From: CAXNKH01 sp049296795
Lineage (GTDB): Bacteria; Pseudomonadota; Gammaproteobacteria; Burkholderiales; Burkholderiaceae_C
DNA: 64,000 nucleotides
NCBI GenBank assembly: GCA_049296795.1
Contig: JBAQTC010000054.1
Location: 62,001-126,000, forward strand
Direction of reading: 5' to 3'
The position numbers and the translations under genes are program-made. Positions within the stretch are counted from its first letter, which is position 1. The number at the start of each line of letters is the position of its first letter. The notes below the pieces were generated by a model, which ran no database searches, had not been told where the DNA came from, and worked only from the letters and a program-made list of their open reading frames with translations. Positions 41,302 to 49,294 of the stretch are shown here, one piece after another.

Positions 41302-42024
41302 TTGGAATTTGCTTTAGTTTTACTCATCGGCCTGATCGCAGGCACTCTCGGGGGCATCGTCGGTTTTGGCAGTTCCATCATGTTGATGCCGGTTCTGGTC
41401 CTGGTGTTTGGTCCGCGCGAAGCCGTTCCCATCATGGCGATTGCCTCAATCATGGCCAATGCATCGCGGGTGGCCGCCTGGTGGCGCGAAGTTGATTGGC
41501 GGGTCTGCGCGGCTTATGCAGCCACCGGAATTCCTGCCGCATCATTCGGCGCCCAAACGCTGTTGCGCCTGCCTCCCGGGGTGGTTGAGGCCATTCTGGG
41601 TATTTTTTTCATCGTCATGATTCCTCTGCGACGCTGGATGATGCGACGGCAATGGCGACTCACGCTCTGGCACATGGCCGGGGTCGGCGCCATCATTGGC
41701 TACATCACCGGACTGGTGGTGAGTACCGGCCCCATCAATACGCCTTTTTTCCTCGGCTATGGGCTGGTTAAAGGCGCTTTTCTGGGCACTGAAGCCCTGG
41801 GTTCGCTCGCCGTTTTTATCAGCAAAGCCCTGACTTTTCGCGAAATGGGTGCCATGCCGCTGGAGGCTTTGGCCAAGGGCCTGATCATCGGTTGCTCGCT
41901 GACCGCCGGATCTTTTATCGCCAAACGTTTTGTGCAACAGCTCAATGCTGAAAAATTCCACTTGTTGATGGACTTGTTGTTAACTGTCGCCGGCCTCACC
42001 ATGTTGTGGGCGGCCTACTTCTGA
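41302..42024 (+). CDS. TauE/SafE family membrane permease
   Basis: A 240-residue inner-membrane protein with seven to eight hydrophobic helices of the TauE/SafE (sulfite/organosulfonate exporter) family. Both typical half-repeats are seen: the GLIAGTLGGIVGFGSSIMLM start and ITGLVVSTGPINTPFFLGYGL in the second half. The start is TTG 41302, with AGGA about 7-8 nt before it; no ATG fits the first helix. The exported substrate is unknown. It is transcribed away from amn and precedes the MITE-like element. Confidence 0.85.
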   Translation: MEFALVLLIGLIAGTLGGIVGFGSSIMLMPVLVLVFGPREAVPIMAIASIMANASRVAAWWREVDWRVCAAYAATGIPAASFGAQTLLRLPPGVVEAILGIFFIVMIPLRRWMMRRQWRLTLWHMAGVGAIIGYITGLVVSTGPINTPFFLGYGLVKGAFLGTEALGSLAVFISKALTFREMGAMPLEALAKGLIIGCSLTAGSFIAKRFVQQLNAEKFHLLMDLLLTVAGLTMLWAAYF

Positions 42025-42039
42025 AGCAAGAGCCCAGCA

Positions 42040-42228
42040 CCGATAATCCGAGATAGTCCATTAGGCGGGCCTTCGGCCCTGCGCGGTGCCTGACGGACGA
42101 TTTGCAGCCATTTCGGCGGCTCCCTCGTCGTCCATAGCGTGGCTATGAACTCCTCACGACCCACCCAACTGCCTCGCAACTCGCCTCGCCATGCACTCAC
42201 GCCCTAATGAACTATCTCGGATAATCGG
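42040..42228. mobile_element. MITE-like element with 28-bp terminal inverted repeats
   Basis: The left end, 42040-42067, starts CCGATAATCCGAGATAGTCC and the right end, 42200-42228, is its reverse complement with about three changes (two substitutions and one inserted base). The 189-bp element has no coding sequence that I trust. Interior sequence includes a short inverted pair around GGCGGGCCTTCGGCCC. It fills almost the whole gap between the TauE gene and dbpA, and its right end stops 3 bp before the dbpA ATG. I see no clear target-site duplication. Confidence 0.8.
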
Positions 42229-42231
42229 AGC

Positions 42232-43650
42232 ATGAGCCTCTCCAAACCAACATCTTCCGCTGCCAGCAACAGTTTCAGCCAGCTCGCCCTGAGCCCGGCC
42301 ACCCTGGCCAATTTGCAGCAGCTGGGCTACTTGGAGATGACCCCGATCCAGGCGGCCAGTCTGCCCATTGCGTTGCTGGGCCAGGATTTGATTGCCCAGG
42401 CTCAAACCGGCAGCGGCAAAACAGCGGCATTTGCATTGGCGCTGCTGGCCAATCTGAACCCACGCCGCTTTGCTGTGCAATCGTTGGTGTTGTGTCCAAC
42501 CCGTGAATTGGCTGACCAGGTAACGCAGGAATTGCGTCGGCTGGCCCGGGCCGAAGAAAACATCAAAATCGTTACCCTGTGTGGCGGCGTACCCATGCGC
42601 ATGCAAAATGCCTCACTCGAACACGGCGCCCATATCGTGGTGGGAACACCGGGCCGCATCATGGACCACCTTGAGCGACAAACTCTCAATTTGGAGGCTC
42701 TCAACACCCTGGTACTCGACGAGGCCGATCGCATGCTTGACATGGGTTTTTTCGACGACATGGCCACCGTCATCCGGCAATGCCCCAAGCAAAGGCAAAC
42801 CCTGCTGTTCTCCGCCACTTACCCCGAGGGCATTGCCAAAATCGCGAGTGAGTTTTTGCGTGAGCCCAAGCAAGTCAAAATAAATACGGTACAGAGCGAG
42901 AACCTGATCGAGCAGCGGTTTTATGAAGTCACTCGGGCCAACCGCTTGTCCACAGTGGCCTTGTTACTCAATCACTTTAGACCCGTCAGCACGCTGGCGT
43001 TTTGCAACACCAAAAACCGTTGCCGTGAATTGGTAGCTGCGCTTCAAGCCCAGGGTTTCAGTGCACTGGCCCTCTACGGCGAACTCGAGCAGCGCGAGCG
43101 TGATCAGGTGTTGGCCCAGTTTTCCAACCGCAGCTGCTCAGTCCTGGTCGCCACCGATGTGGCCTCGCGTGGGCTCGATATCAGCCAGCTCGAGGCCGTG
43201 ATCAATGTCGACATCAGCCCCGACCCCGAAGTTCATGTACACCGGATCGGCCGCACTGGGCGTGCCGGCGAATCGGGTTTGGCCTTGAGCCTGGCCAGCA
43301 TGGACGAGATGGGCGCGGTCGGCAAAATCGAGCAGTACCTCAAGCATGAGTCTAGCTGGCACAAGCTCGATGAGCTGACACCCGCCAGCGACCAGCCGCT
43401 GTTGCCGCCGATGGTGACGCTGCAAATTTTGGGTGGACGCAAAGAAAAAATTCGTGCCGGCGATGTGCTGGGCGCCCTGACCGGAGATGCCGGACTGCGT
43501 CGCGACCAGGTCGGCAAGATTCAGGTGACCGAATTTTCGACATTTGTCGCCGTCCAGCGCGACATCGCTCACACGGCATTGCACCAGCTCAATGCCGGCA
43601 AAATCAAGGGCAAGAGTGTCAAGGTGCGCTTCATGCAGGACGCAACATGA
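42232..43650 (+). CDS. dbpA: ATP-dependent RNA helicase DbpA
   Basis: A 472-residue DEAD-box helicase that in E. coli acts on 23S rRNA hairpin 92 during 50S assembly. Motifs in order are the Q motif near MTPIQAASLP, Walker A AQTGSGKTAAF, PTRELADQV, VLDEADRMLDMGF, SAT and HRIGRTGRAGESG. The last ~75 residues (from VTLQILGGRKEKIRAGDVLG) form the DbpA RNA-binding domain, which separates it from RhlE. The ATG at 42232 is only 3 bp from the end of the MITE-like element, so its ribosome site (GGAG at 42227-42230) is unusually close and largely derived from the element. Confidence 0.93.
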   Translation: MSLSKPTSSAASNSFSQLALSPATLANLQQLGYLEMTPIQAASLPIALLGQDLIAQAQTGSGKTAAFALALLANLNPRRFAVQSLVLCPTRELADQVTQELRRLARAEENIKIVTLCGGVPMRMQNASLEHGAHIVVGTPGRIMDHLERQTLNLEALNTLVLDEADRMLDMGFFDDMATVIRQCPKQRQTLLFSATYPEGIAKIASEFLREPKQVKINTVQSENLIEQRFYEVTRANRLSTVALLLNHFRPVSTLAFCNTKNRCRELVAALQAQGFSALALYGELEQRERDQVLAQFSNRSCSVLVATDVASRGLDISQLEAVINVDISPDPEVHVHRIGRTGRAGESGLALSLASMDEMGAVGKIEQYLKHESSWHKLDELTPASDQPLLPPMVTLQILGGRKEKIRAGDVLGALTGDAGLRRDQVGKIQVTEFSTFVAVQRDIAHTALHQLNAGKIKGKSVKVRFMQDAT

Positions 43651-44705
43651 ATTTCTGGCCCTCTTGCGGCTTCGATCAGTTGCAGCGCAATGGTCGCGGC
43701 TGGCTGATTCCGACGGACGACTATTGGCGACTGTGGCTGGCGCGACCTGAACTGGCTTTGGTCGATGAATCCTGCCCTGACGAAATAGCCCTGCACCAGT
43801 CCTTGCAGGCCTGCCCCACCCGAACAACAGCGCCATCTGAGTTGGCGGCCCTGTCAGATGCCGATGTGCGCGACAACTACCAGCATTTTTTTGATTTCCG
43901 CGAAGGACTGCGCCAGGCCGGAACACTCGAAGCCTATTACCTGGGCCTCATCCGCAGTGGCACGATCAATATTGCGCCGCTCTTTATCGACTTGCTGGCC
44001 CAGGCCATTGTTCGCAATGTGTTGAACAATTGCAACGATGCATTTGAAGTTCGCGCGGCCGAAATGCTGTTTCGCAGCCAGCGCATTTCGATCCAGGACG
44101 GACAAGTCCTCAGTGGTGACCGCGACGTGCTGGATCTGCTCAACGACACCGGTGGCATGGGCGCCCTGGGTCGCTTGCTGATCGAGAGCAAAGTGCCCGT
44201 GCGCGAGCTGAACCTCGAAGTGTTGAATCTGGACAATGCGGCGTCTTATTGGCACAGCGCTGAACGTCACACTTTTTTGCTCGACCTCACACATGAAGTC
44301 AACCACGACCTCAGCCACGGCCTGAGCTTCACCCTGACCCGGGCCCGTTCCGGCCTGAAGGCCTTATCAAGGGTACTGGAACAATGGATAGAGCATTTCC
44401 TGGGGGTGAAAGTCAGCATCCAACCCGAACAAAAAATTGACGATCCGAACTGGCGCTGGCATCTGGGGCTGGATGCCGAGTCCAGCGCCTTGCTCAATGA
44501 CCTGTACCAGGACCGGCCGGTGTCAAGTGAACGAATGCAGCGTTTGATCAGCTTGTTTCGGCTTGAGTTTAAAAATCCCGACGAAATGCGCTCCGATGTA
44601 GCAGGAAAACCGGTTTACCTGGGCTTGACCATGAACGCCGACAACTGCATCAAGCTCAAGCCGCAAAATCTGCTGCTCAATTTGCCGCTGTCCAGCACGA
44701 TGTAG
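43647..44705 (+). CDS. DUF6352-like protein of unknown function
   Basis: A 352-residue, apparently cytoplasmic protein. The N-terminus, FWPSCGFDQLQRNGRGWLIP then TDDYWRLWLARPELALV, resembles the DUF6352 family that I recall from Burkholderiales (memory, unchecked). It has no signal peptide, membrane segment or enzyme motif that I can name. It overlaps dbpA by 4 bp (ATGA, 43647-43650), so the two are probably translated together, which might suggest an RNA-related or ribosome-related task, but that is only a guess. Confidence 0.6.
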   Translation: MNFWPSCGFDQLQRNGRGWLIPTDDYWRLWLARPELALVDESCPDEIALHQSLQACPTRTTAPSELAALSDADVRDNYQHFFDFREGLRQAGTLEAYYLGLIRSGTINIAPLFIDLLAQAIVRNVLNNCNDAFEVRAAEMLFRSQRISIQDGQVLSGDRDVLDLLNDTGGMGALGRLLIESKVPVRELNLEVLNLDNAASYWHSAERHTFLLDLTHEVNHDLSHGLSFTLTRARSGLKALSRVLEQWIEHFLGVKVSIQPEQKIDDPNWRWHLGLDAESSALLNDLYQDRPVSSERMQRLISLFRLEFKNPDEMRSDVAGKPVYLGLTMNADNCIKLKPQNLLLNLPLSSTM

Positions 44706-44734
44706 CGCTGTCTTGATGCGCACCTGCTTCGGGT

Positions 44735-44858
44735 CGTTGATGAGACTGGGGTGAATGACTCCGTGAATGTCCCCCGCCCGTTGGGCTCCTCCTTGATTTC
44801 ACTGCGCCATCCACCCCAATCGCATCAGCAGGCAACATGTCTGACTTACCGATTCGAA
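44735..44858. repeat. Dispersed intergenic repeat, type B copy
   Basis: It is about 124 bp and matches 34369-34490. It shares TTTCACTGCGCCATCCACCC and CATCAGCAGGCA with that copy, and TGTCCCCCGCCCGTTGGGCT with the type A copy at 12481. Confidence 0.8.
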
Positions 44859-44892
44859 CGCCGTAACCATTGGCGAAAAAGGTCGGTTCGGC

Positions 44893-44950
44893 ATTCGGCG
44901 CAGCGGCATCTTGGCCGAGCCCAAAGGGCGGGGGACAGCCGCGTAGCTGA
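44893..44950. repeat. Dispersed intergenic repeat, type A copy (inverted)
   Basis: It carries GCGCAGCGGCATCTTGG and GGGGGACAGCCGCGTAGCTG, facing the type B copy 35 bp away. The arrangement mirrors the pair at 36560-36768, also between convergent genes. Confidence 0.8.
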
Positions 44951-45026
44951 GTGCCGCGCCGGCCAGAACTGACGCACTTGTCCACCAAGCCCCATTGACC
45001 CACATAGATGCAGGTTGCCGACGCTG

Positions 45027-48000
45027 CTACATATTGCGCCGGTACTGGCCACCCACCTCGAACAGGGCGTTGGTAATTTGACCCAGGGAGCAAACCCGAA
45101 CCGCGTCCATTAACACCTCAAACACATTGTGGTCTTCGATCACGGCTTGTTGCAGGCGCTTGAGTTGGGCTGGCGCTTGCTGTGCATGGGCGGCATGAAA
45201 AGCAGCCAGCCGTTTGAGCTGATTTTGCTTCTCGCCCTCGGTGGATCGGGCGAGTTCCAGTTTCTGCACCACAGCATCCCCCTGCGGATTGCGAAACGTA
45301 TTGACGCCAATGATGGGGAATTCACCGGTGTGCTTGAGCATTTCATAGTGCATGCTCTCGTCCTGAATCCGGCCGCGCTGGTAACCCGTCTCCATCGCAC
45401 CAAGCACACCACCACGTTCAGCGATGGCCGTGAATTCAGCCAGCACGGCCTCTTCCACCAACTCGGTCAGTTCCTCGATGATGAAAGATCCCTGGTTCGG
45501 ATTTTCGTTTTTGGCCAGCCCCCACTCCCGGTTGATGATGAGCTGGATGGCCATGGCCCGACGCACCGAGTCTTCTGTTGGTGTGGTGATAGCCTCGTCA
45601 AACGCATTGGTGTGCAAGCTGTTGCAGTTGTCGTAAACCGCAATTAGGGCTTGCAAGGTGGTGCGAATGTCGTTGAACTGAATTTCCTGTGCGTGCAAGC
45701 TCCTGCCGCTGGTCTGTATATGGTATTTGAGCTTCTGGCTGCGCTCGTTGGCACCGTATTTTTCCTTCATGGCCACGGCCCAAATGCGCCGCGCAACACG
45801 GCCCATCACGCAGTACTCGGGATCCATACCGTTGCTGAAGAAAAAGCTCAGATTCGGCGCGAAATCATCGATCGCCATGCCCCGGGCCAAATAGGCTTCA
45901 ACAAAAGTAAAGCCATTGCTCAGAGTAAAGGCCAGTTGACTGATGGGATTGGCACCCGCTTCAGCGATGTGGTAACCCGAAATGCTGACGCTGTAGAAAT
46001 TGCGCACGTTGTGGTGCACAAAGTATTGAGCGATGTCACCCATCACCTTCAAAGAAAACTCGGTGCTGAAAATGCAGGTGTTCTGGCCCTGGTCTTCTTT
46101 CAGGATATCGGCCTGCACCGTCCCACGCACATTCTCCAGTACCCAAGCCCGGATATGGGTGGCCTCGGTCGCGCTGGCAGCGCGGCCGTTTTCTAATCGG
46201 AACTTGTCCAGGTTCTGGTCAATCGCCGTGTTCATGAACATGGCCAAAATGGTCGGCGCCGGGCCGTTGATTGTCATGCTGACCGAAGTTTCGGGATTGC
46301 ACAAATCAAACCCGTCGTACAGCACTTTCATGTCGTCCAGTGTGGCAATGCTGACGCCTGAGTTGCCGACCTTGCCATAAATGTCGGGCCGCAGATCGGG
46401 ATCATTGCCGTAAAGCGTGACCGAATCGAAAGCGGTGGAGAGCCGCTTGGCGCTTTGCCCTGCACTCAAGAGTTTGAAGCGGGTGTTGGTGCGAAACGCA
46501 TCCCCTTCGCCGGCGAACATGCGCGTTGGGTCTTCGTTCTCACGCTTGAAAGCGAAAGTCCCCGCGGTATAGGGATAGCTGCCCGGTACGTTGTCGAGCA
46601 TCAACCATTTCAGGATCTCGCCCTGGTCCTCAAACTGGGGCAAGCTCACCTTACGAATCGTCGTTCCGCTCAAGGATTGGCTGGTCAGCGCAGTACGAAT
46701 TTCCTTGTCGCGGACCTTCACCACATAGTCGTCCCCGGCATAAGCGCGTTTCATCTCAGGCCATTGCAGCAGCAAATTGCGGGCCTCAGCGTCCTGTTGT
46801 TGCTCGCGTTGCAGCGCCAAATCCAGCGCGGCTTGCGACGCCCGAGCTTTCTCGGGTTTGGCCACCTGCAGCATGACCGAAGCTGCCCTGAGTTGCTGGA
46901 TTTCGCGAGCCAAAATGGACTGGGCCCTGGCCCGGCTTTTATAAGCATGCAGCGTGTCGCTGATCTCGGCCAGATAGCGGGTTCGTGCGGCGGGAACCAC
47001 CGGTGCCTGTTTGCTGCTGGAACGAACATGCACTTGCGGCAGCACAGCTTGCAGCAAGCGCAAGCCCAACTCGGCCAAGCGGGGTTTGAGCGCCTGGTAC
47101 AGAGCCGTCACGCCATCATCATTAAAGCGCGAGGCCATGGTGCCAAAAACTGGCATTTGCTCCATGGGCGTAGTCCAGGCGGCTTGGTTGCGCTGCACCT
47201 GCTTGCTCACATCACGCAAAGCGTCTAGCGCGCCCTTACGGTCAAATTTGTTGATCGCCACAAATTCAGCGAAATCGAGCATGTCGATTTTTTCCAACTG
47301 GCTTGCTGCGCCAAACTCGGGCGTCATCACGTAGATGGGAACATCCACCAGCGGCGCTATGGCTGCATCACCCTGACCAATGCCCGAGGTTTCCACCAGA
47401 ATCAAATCGAAGCCGGCGCATTTGCAGGCCGCAATCACATCGGGCAAAGCTGCGCTTATTTCACTTCCAAAATCGCGCGTTGCCAGCGAGCGCATGAAAA
47501 CACGTTGCCCATTGTCCACGGACACATCGCCGCCGGGCCGCCCCAAAGCGATGACGCTCCCCTCGGGGGGCAGCGTAGCACGCGCAGCGGCAAGCGTGGG
47601 GGCCCACGGCCCAATCGCGTTCATCCGGATCCGGTCGCCCAACAAAGCGCCGCCGCTCTTGCGCCGCGATGGATCAATGCTGATCACCGCTAGTCGCAGG
47701 CTGTCAGATTGATCGAGCCGCAAACGCCGAATCAACTCGTCAGTCAGACTGGATTTACCCGCACCACCGGTCCCAGTAATGCCCAGCACCGGTATTTTTG
47801 TAGCAGCAGCGGTCTGGCGAATTTCGGCCAGCAGTGCAGCACTGGCAGTGCCGCTTTCAATCGCCGTGATGAGCTGGGCCAAGGCACGCCAGGCGCTCTC
47901 GTCCTGCACTTGAATGGACGCCACTTGGGTCGGTGCCAGGCCAGAGAAATCATGGTCGCAGCGCATCACCATTTCACCAATCATTCCGGCCAGGCCCATG

Positions 48001-48407
48001 CGTTGTCCGTCTTGTGGACTGAAAATCCGTGCCACGCCATAGGCTTGCAGCTCACTAATTTCTGTGGGGACGATCACCCCACCGCCGCCGCCAAACACCT
48101 GAATTTTCTCGCCGCCCCGGGCTCTGAGTAAATCGACCATGTATTTGAAATACTCGACATGGCCGCCCTGGTAAGAACTGATGGCAATCCCCTGCACATC
48201 CTCCTGCAGCGCCGCCGTCACGACTTCGTCAACACTGCGGTTGTGTCCCAAATGGATGACCTCAGCCCCCATGCCCTGCAAGATCCGACGCATGATGTTG
48301 ATGGCGGCGTCATGGCCGTCAAACAAGCTGGCCGCTGTGACAAAGCGCACCTTGTTCTTGGGACGGTAATTGGCAAGCGCCTGGTAGTCAGAAGACAAAT
48401 TGGTCAT
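45027..48407 (-). CDS. icmF: Fused isobutyryl-CoA mutase IcmF with internal insertion
   Basis: A 1126-residue cytoplasmic fusion. Residues ~20-150 are the B12-binding domain (SLFDGHDAAINIMRR, with base-off His32). Residues ~205-420 are the MeaB-like G-protein chaperone (Walker A GTGGAGKSS, ETSGIGQGD, NKFDRKG), and ~570-1126 the acyl-CoA mutase barrel. It interconverts isobutyryl-CoA and n-butyryl-CoA, or similar acyl-CoAs, with adenosylcobalamin. The frame is open throughout. Residues 266-303 (47499-47612) are extra compared with the IcmF sequences I recall, which run MNAI directly into FMRSLATR; total length is about 33 above the usual 1093. Confidence 0.92.
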   Translation of the reverse strand: MTNLSSDYQALANYRPKNKVRFVTAASLFDGHDAAINIMRRILQGMGAEVIHLGHNRSVDEVVTAALQEDVQGIAISSYQGGHVEYFKYMVDLLRARGGEKIQVFGGGGGVIVPTEISELQAYGVARIFSPQDGQRMGLAGMIGEMVMRCDHDFSGLAPTQVASIQVQDESAWRALAQLITAIESGTASAALLAEIRQTAAATKIPVLGITGTGGAGKSSLTDELIRRLRLDQSDSLRLAVISIDPSRRKSGGALLGDRIRMNAIGPWAPTLAAARATLPPEGSVIALGRPGGDVSVDNGQRVFMRSLATRDFGSEISAALPDVIAACKCAGFDLILVETSGIGQGDAAIAPLVDVPIYVMTPEFGAASQLEKIDMLDFAEFVAINKFDRKGALDALRDVSKQVQRNQAAWTTPMEQMPVFGTMASRFNDDGVTALYQALKPRLAELGLRLLQAVLPQVHVRSSSKQAPVVPAARTRYLAEISDTLHAYKSRARAQSILAREIQQLRAASVMLQVAKPEKARASQAALDLALQREQQQDAEARNLLLQWPEMKRAYAGDDYVVKVRDKEIRTALTSQSLSGTTIRKVSLPQFEDQGEILKWLMLDNVPGSYPYTAGTFAFKRENEDPTRMFAGEGDAFRTNTRFKLLSAGQSAKRLSTAFDSVTLYGNDPDLRPDIYGKVGNSGVSIATLDDMKVLYDGFDLCNPETSVSMTINGPAPTILAMFMNTAIDQNLDKFRLENGRAASATEATHIRAWVLENVRGTVQADILKEDQGQNTCIFSTEFSLKVMGDIAQYFVHHNVRNFYSVSISGYHIAEAGANPISQLAFTLSNGFTFVEAYLARGMAIDDFAPNLSFFFSNGMDPEYCVMGRVARRIWAVAMKEKYGANERSQKLKYHIQTSGRSLHAQEIQFNDIRTTLQALIAVYDNCNSLHTNAFDEAITTPTEDSVRRAMAIQLIINREWGLAKNENPNQGSFIIEELTELVEEAVLAEFTAIAERGGVLGAMETGYQRGRIQDESMHYEMLKHTGEFPIIGVNTFRNPQGDAVVQKLELARSTEGEKQNQLKRLAAFHAAHAQQAPAQLKRLQQAVIEDHNVFEVLMDAVRVCSLGQITNALFEVGGQYRRNM
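47499..47612 (-). repeat. In-frame repeat-like insertion within icmF
   Basis: This GC-rich stretch encodes GPWAPTLAAARATLPPEGSV and a following ALGRPGGDV segment. It includes an imperfect hairpin (47555-47575, CGCTCCCC facing GGGGCAGCG). The base sequence resembles GC-rich hairpin repeats scattered between genes in Comamonadaceae genomes (memory, unchecked). It interrupts the conserved G-domain between the GDRIRM and MRSLATR motifs without breaking the frame. Confidence 0.65.
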
Positions 48408-48695
48408 GGCTGTGATGGGGGGCGCAGTCGCAGCGCCGCTGAAGCGTAGCCGCCCATCTTACTTGCTCCGGTGTTCAAAGAGATTTCTACATGGGGAAAA
48501 GGAGACTTTGCCACTGCGAGGAACAGGAAAACGGTCTGCAAATTAACAAACACTGATTGACTTTACAATGACAGATCCCATCATGTTTCGCCTCAACATT
48601 TGACAAGACATTGGGGAAATTGGTTCAGCTTGGATTCAAGCTTAAGTACCGGGTCAGAAAAAGTCAGTTTTAGAAATCGCTCTTTAGGTCTGCGC
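48408..48695. other. Divergent intergenic region upstream of icmF
   Basis: This 288-bp region separates the divergent starts of icmF and the zinc-ribbon gene. It must hold the promoters of both. It becomes AT-rich at 48535-48600. A candidate TTGACT lies near 48557, but no paired -10 box is convincing. I see no gene in it. Confidence 0.5.
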
Positions 48696-48974
48696 ATGGA
48701 AACTTGTCCTCATTGCAAACAACAACTCAACCCCCAGCATCACTTTCTTCGTGGCTCCATGCTCGATGTGCCGAAGTCGCTACTGACCCTGGAGTGGCCC
48801 AGTGCCGTGCGGGCACGCAAATTCATGGTGCGCTGTCCGCATTGCTCTAATACCTACTTGAGTCTGACGCTGCGTAGATTCGGTTTTATCACCTACGGCA
48901 GCTACGTCTATGTTGTTGGACTGGCTTGCATTGCAGCAGTCGCCCTGGTGCTGTTAGTCAGCCCTCGGAGCTGA
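48696..48974 (+). CDS. Small zinc-ribbon membrane protein, unknown function
   Basis: A 92-residue protein with two CPHC knuckles (Cys4/Cys7 and Cys47/Cys50), which suggests one zinc ribbon, and a single hydrophobic helix at about residues 69-88 (VYVVGLACIAAVALVLLV). The predicted form is a cytoplasmic zinc ribbon anchored to the inner membrane. The start is ATG 48696, where the Cys knuckle begins; in-frame sequence upstream has low coding look. I do not recognise a family and assign no function. Confidence 0.6.
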   Translation: METCPHCKQQLNPQHHFLRGSMLDVPKSLLTLEWPSAVRARKFMVRCPHCSNTYLSLTLRRFGFITYGSYVYVVGLACIAAVALVLLVSPRS

Positions 48975-49102
48975 GCCCCAGCCTAGCAGAGTCATAATTT
49001 CAAGCCCTAAGCGGGGCTTGTTCCTTGGCCACAGCCGAGGAGACCTGGCCTTGTAAACTGCACCCAGCCTCTCCCTGTCAAGAAGAAGCTGAGTCTCAAG
49101 TA

Positions 49103-49270
49103 TTAATCGTTTTCTTCCTTGAGAGACTGTAGGCCATCGTAAGCCATCATTCCCAATCCCAACAGGATTACCAAGGCCAGTGGAAGTTCCTTGAGTTTGA
49201 CGACGACCGGGAGCAAGTAGGCAAGCATCAAGCCGAGGGCGATGGCCAAGTAGACAAATTTTGAATTCAC
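49103..49270 (-). CDS. Small 55-residue membrane protein
   Basis: A short gene with a GTG start at 49270, preceded by GGAGAAATCAA, a good ribosome site. The protein begins MNSKFVYLAIALGLMLAYLL and ends LKEENDs-like acidic tail (LQSLKEEND). Two hydrophobic helices (about residues 5-24 and 30-43) are joined by the basic turn VVKLKE. It lies 24 bp after the amidase gene on the same strand and could be the last gene of the TRAP-amidase operon. It is short, so confidence is moderate; the ribosome site and clean helix pattern support it. Confidence 0.55.
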   Translation of the reverse strand: MNSKFVYLAIALGLMLAYLLPVVVKLKELPLALVILLGLGMMAYDGLQSLKEEND

Positions 49271-49294
49271 TTGATTTCTCCAATAAAAAAGAAG

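Larger units (their letters stand above)
44706..45026. other. Gene-free spacer between convergent genes, rich in repeats
   Basis: This 321-bp stretch separates the 3' ends of the DUF6352-like gene and icmF. It contains a type B repeat (44735-44858) and an inverted type A repeat (44893-44950). I see no coding sequence or RNA gene in it. Confidence 0.75.
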
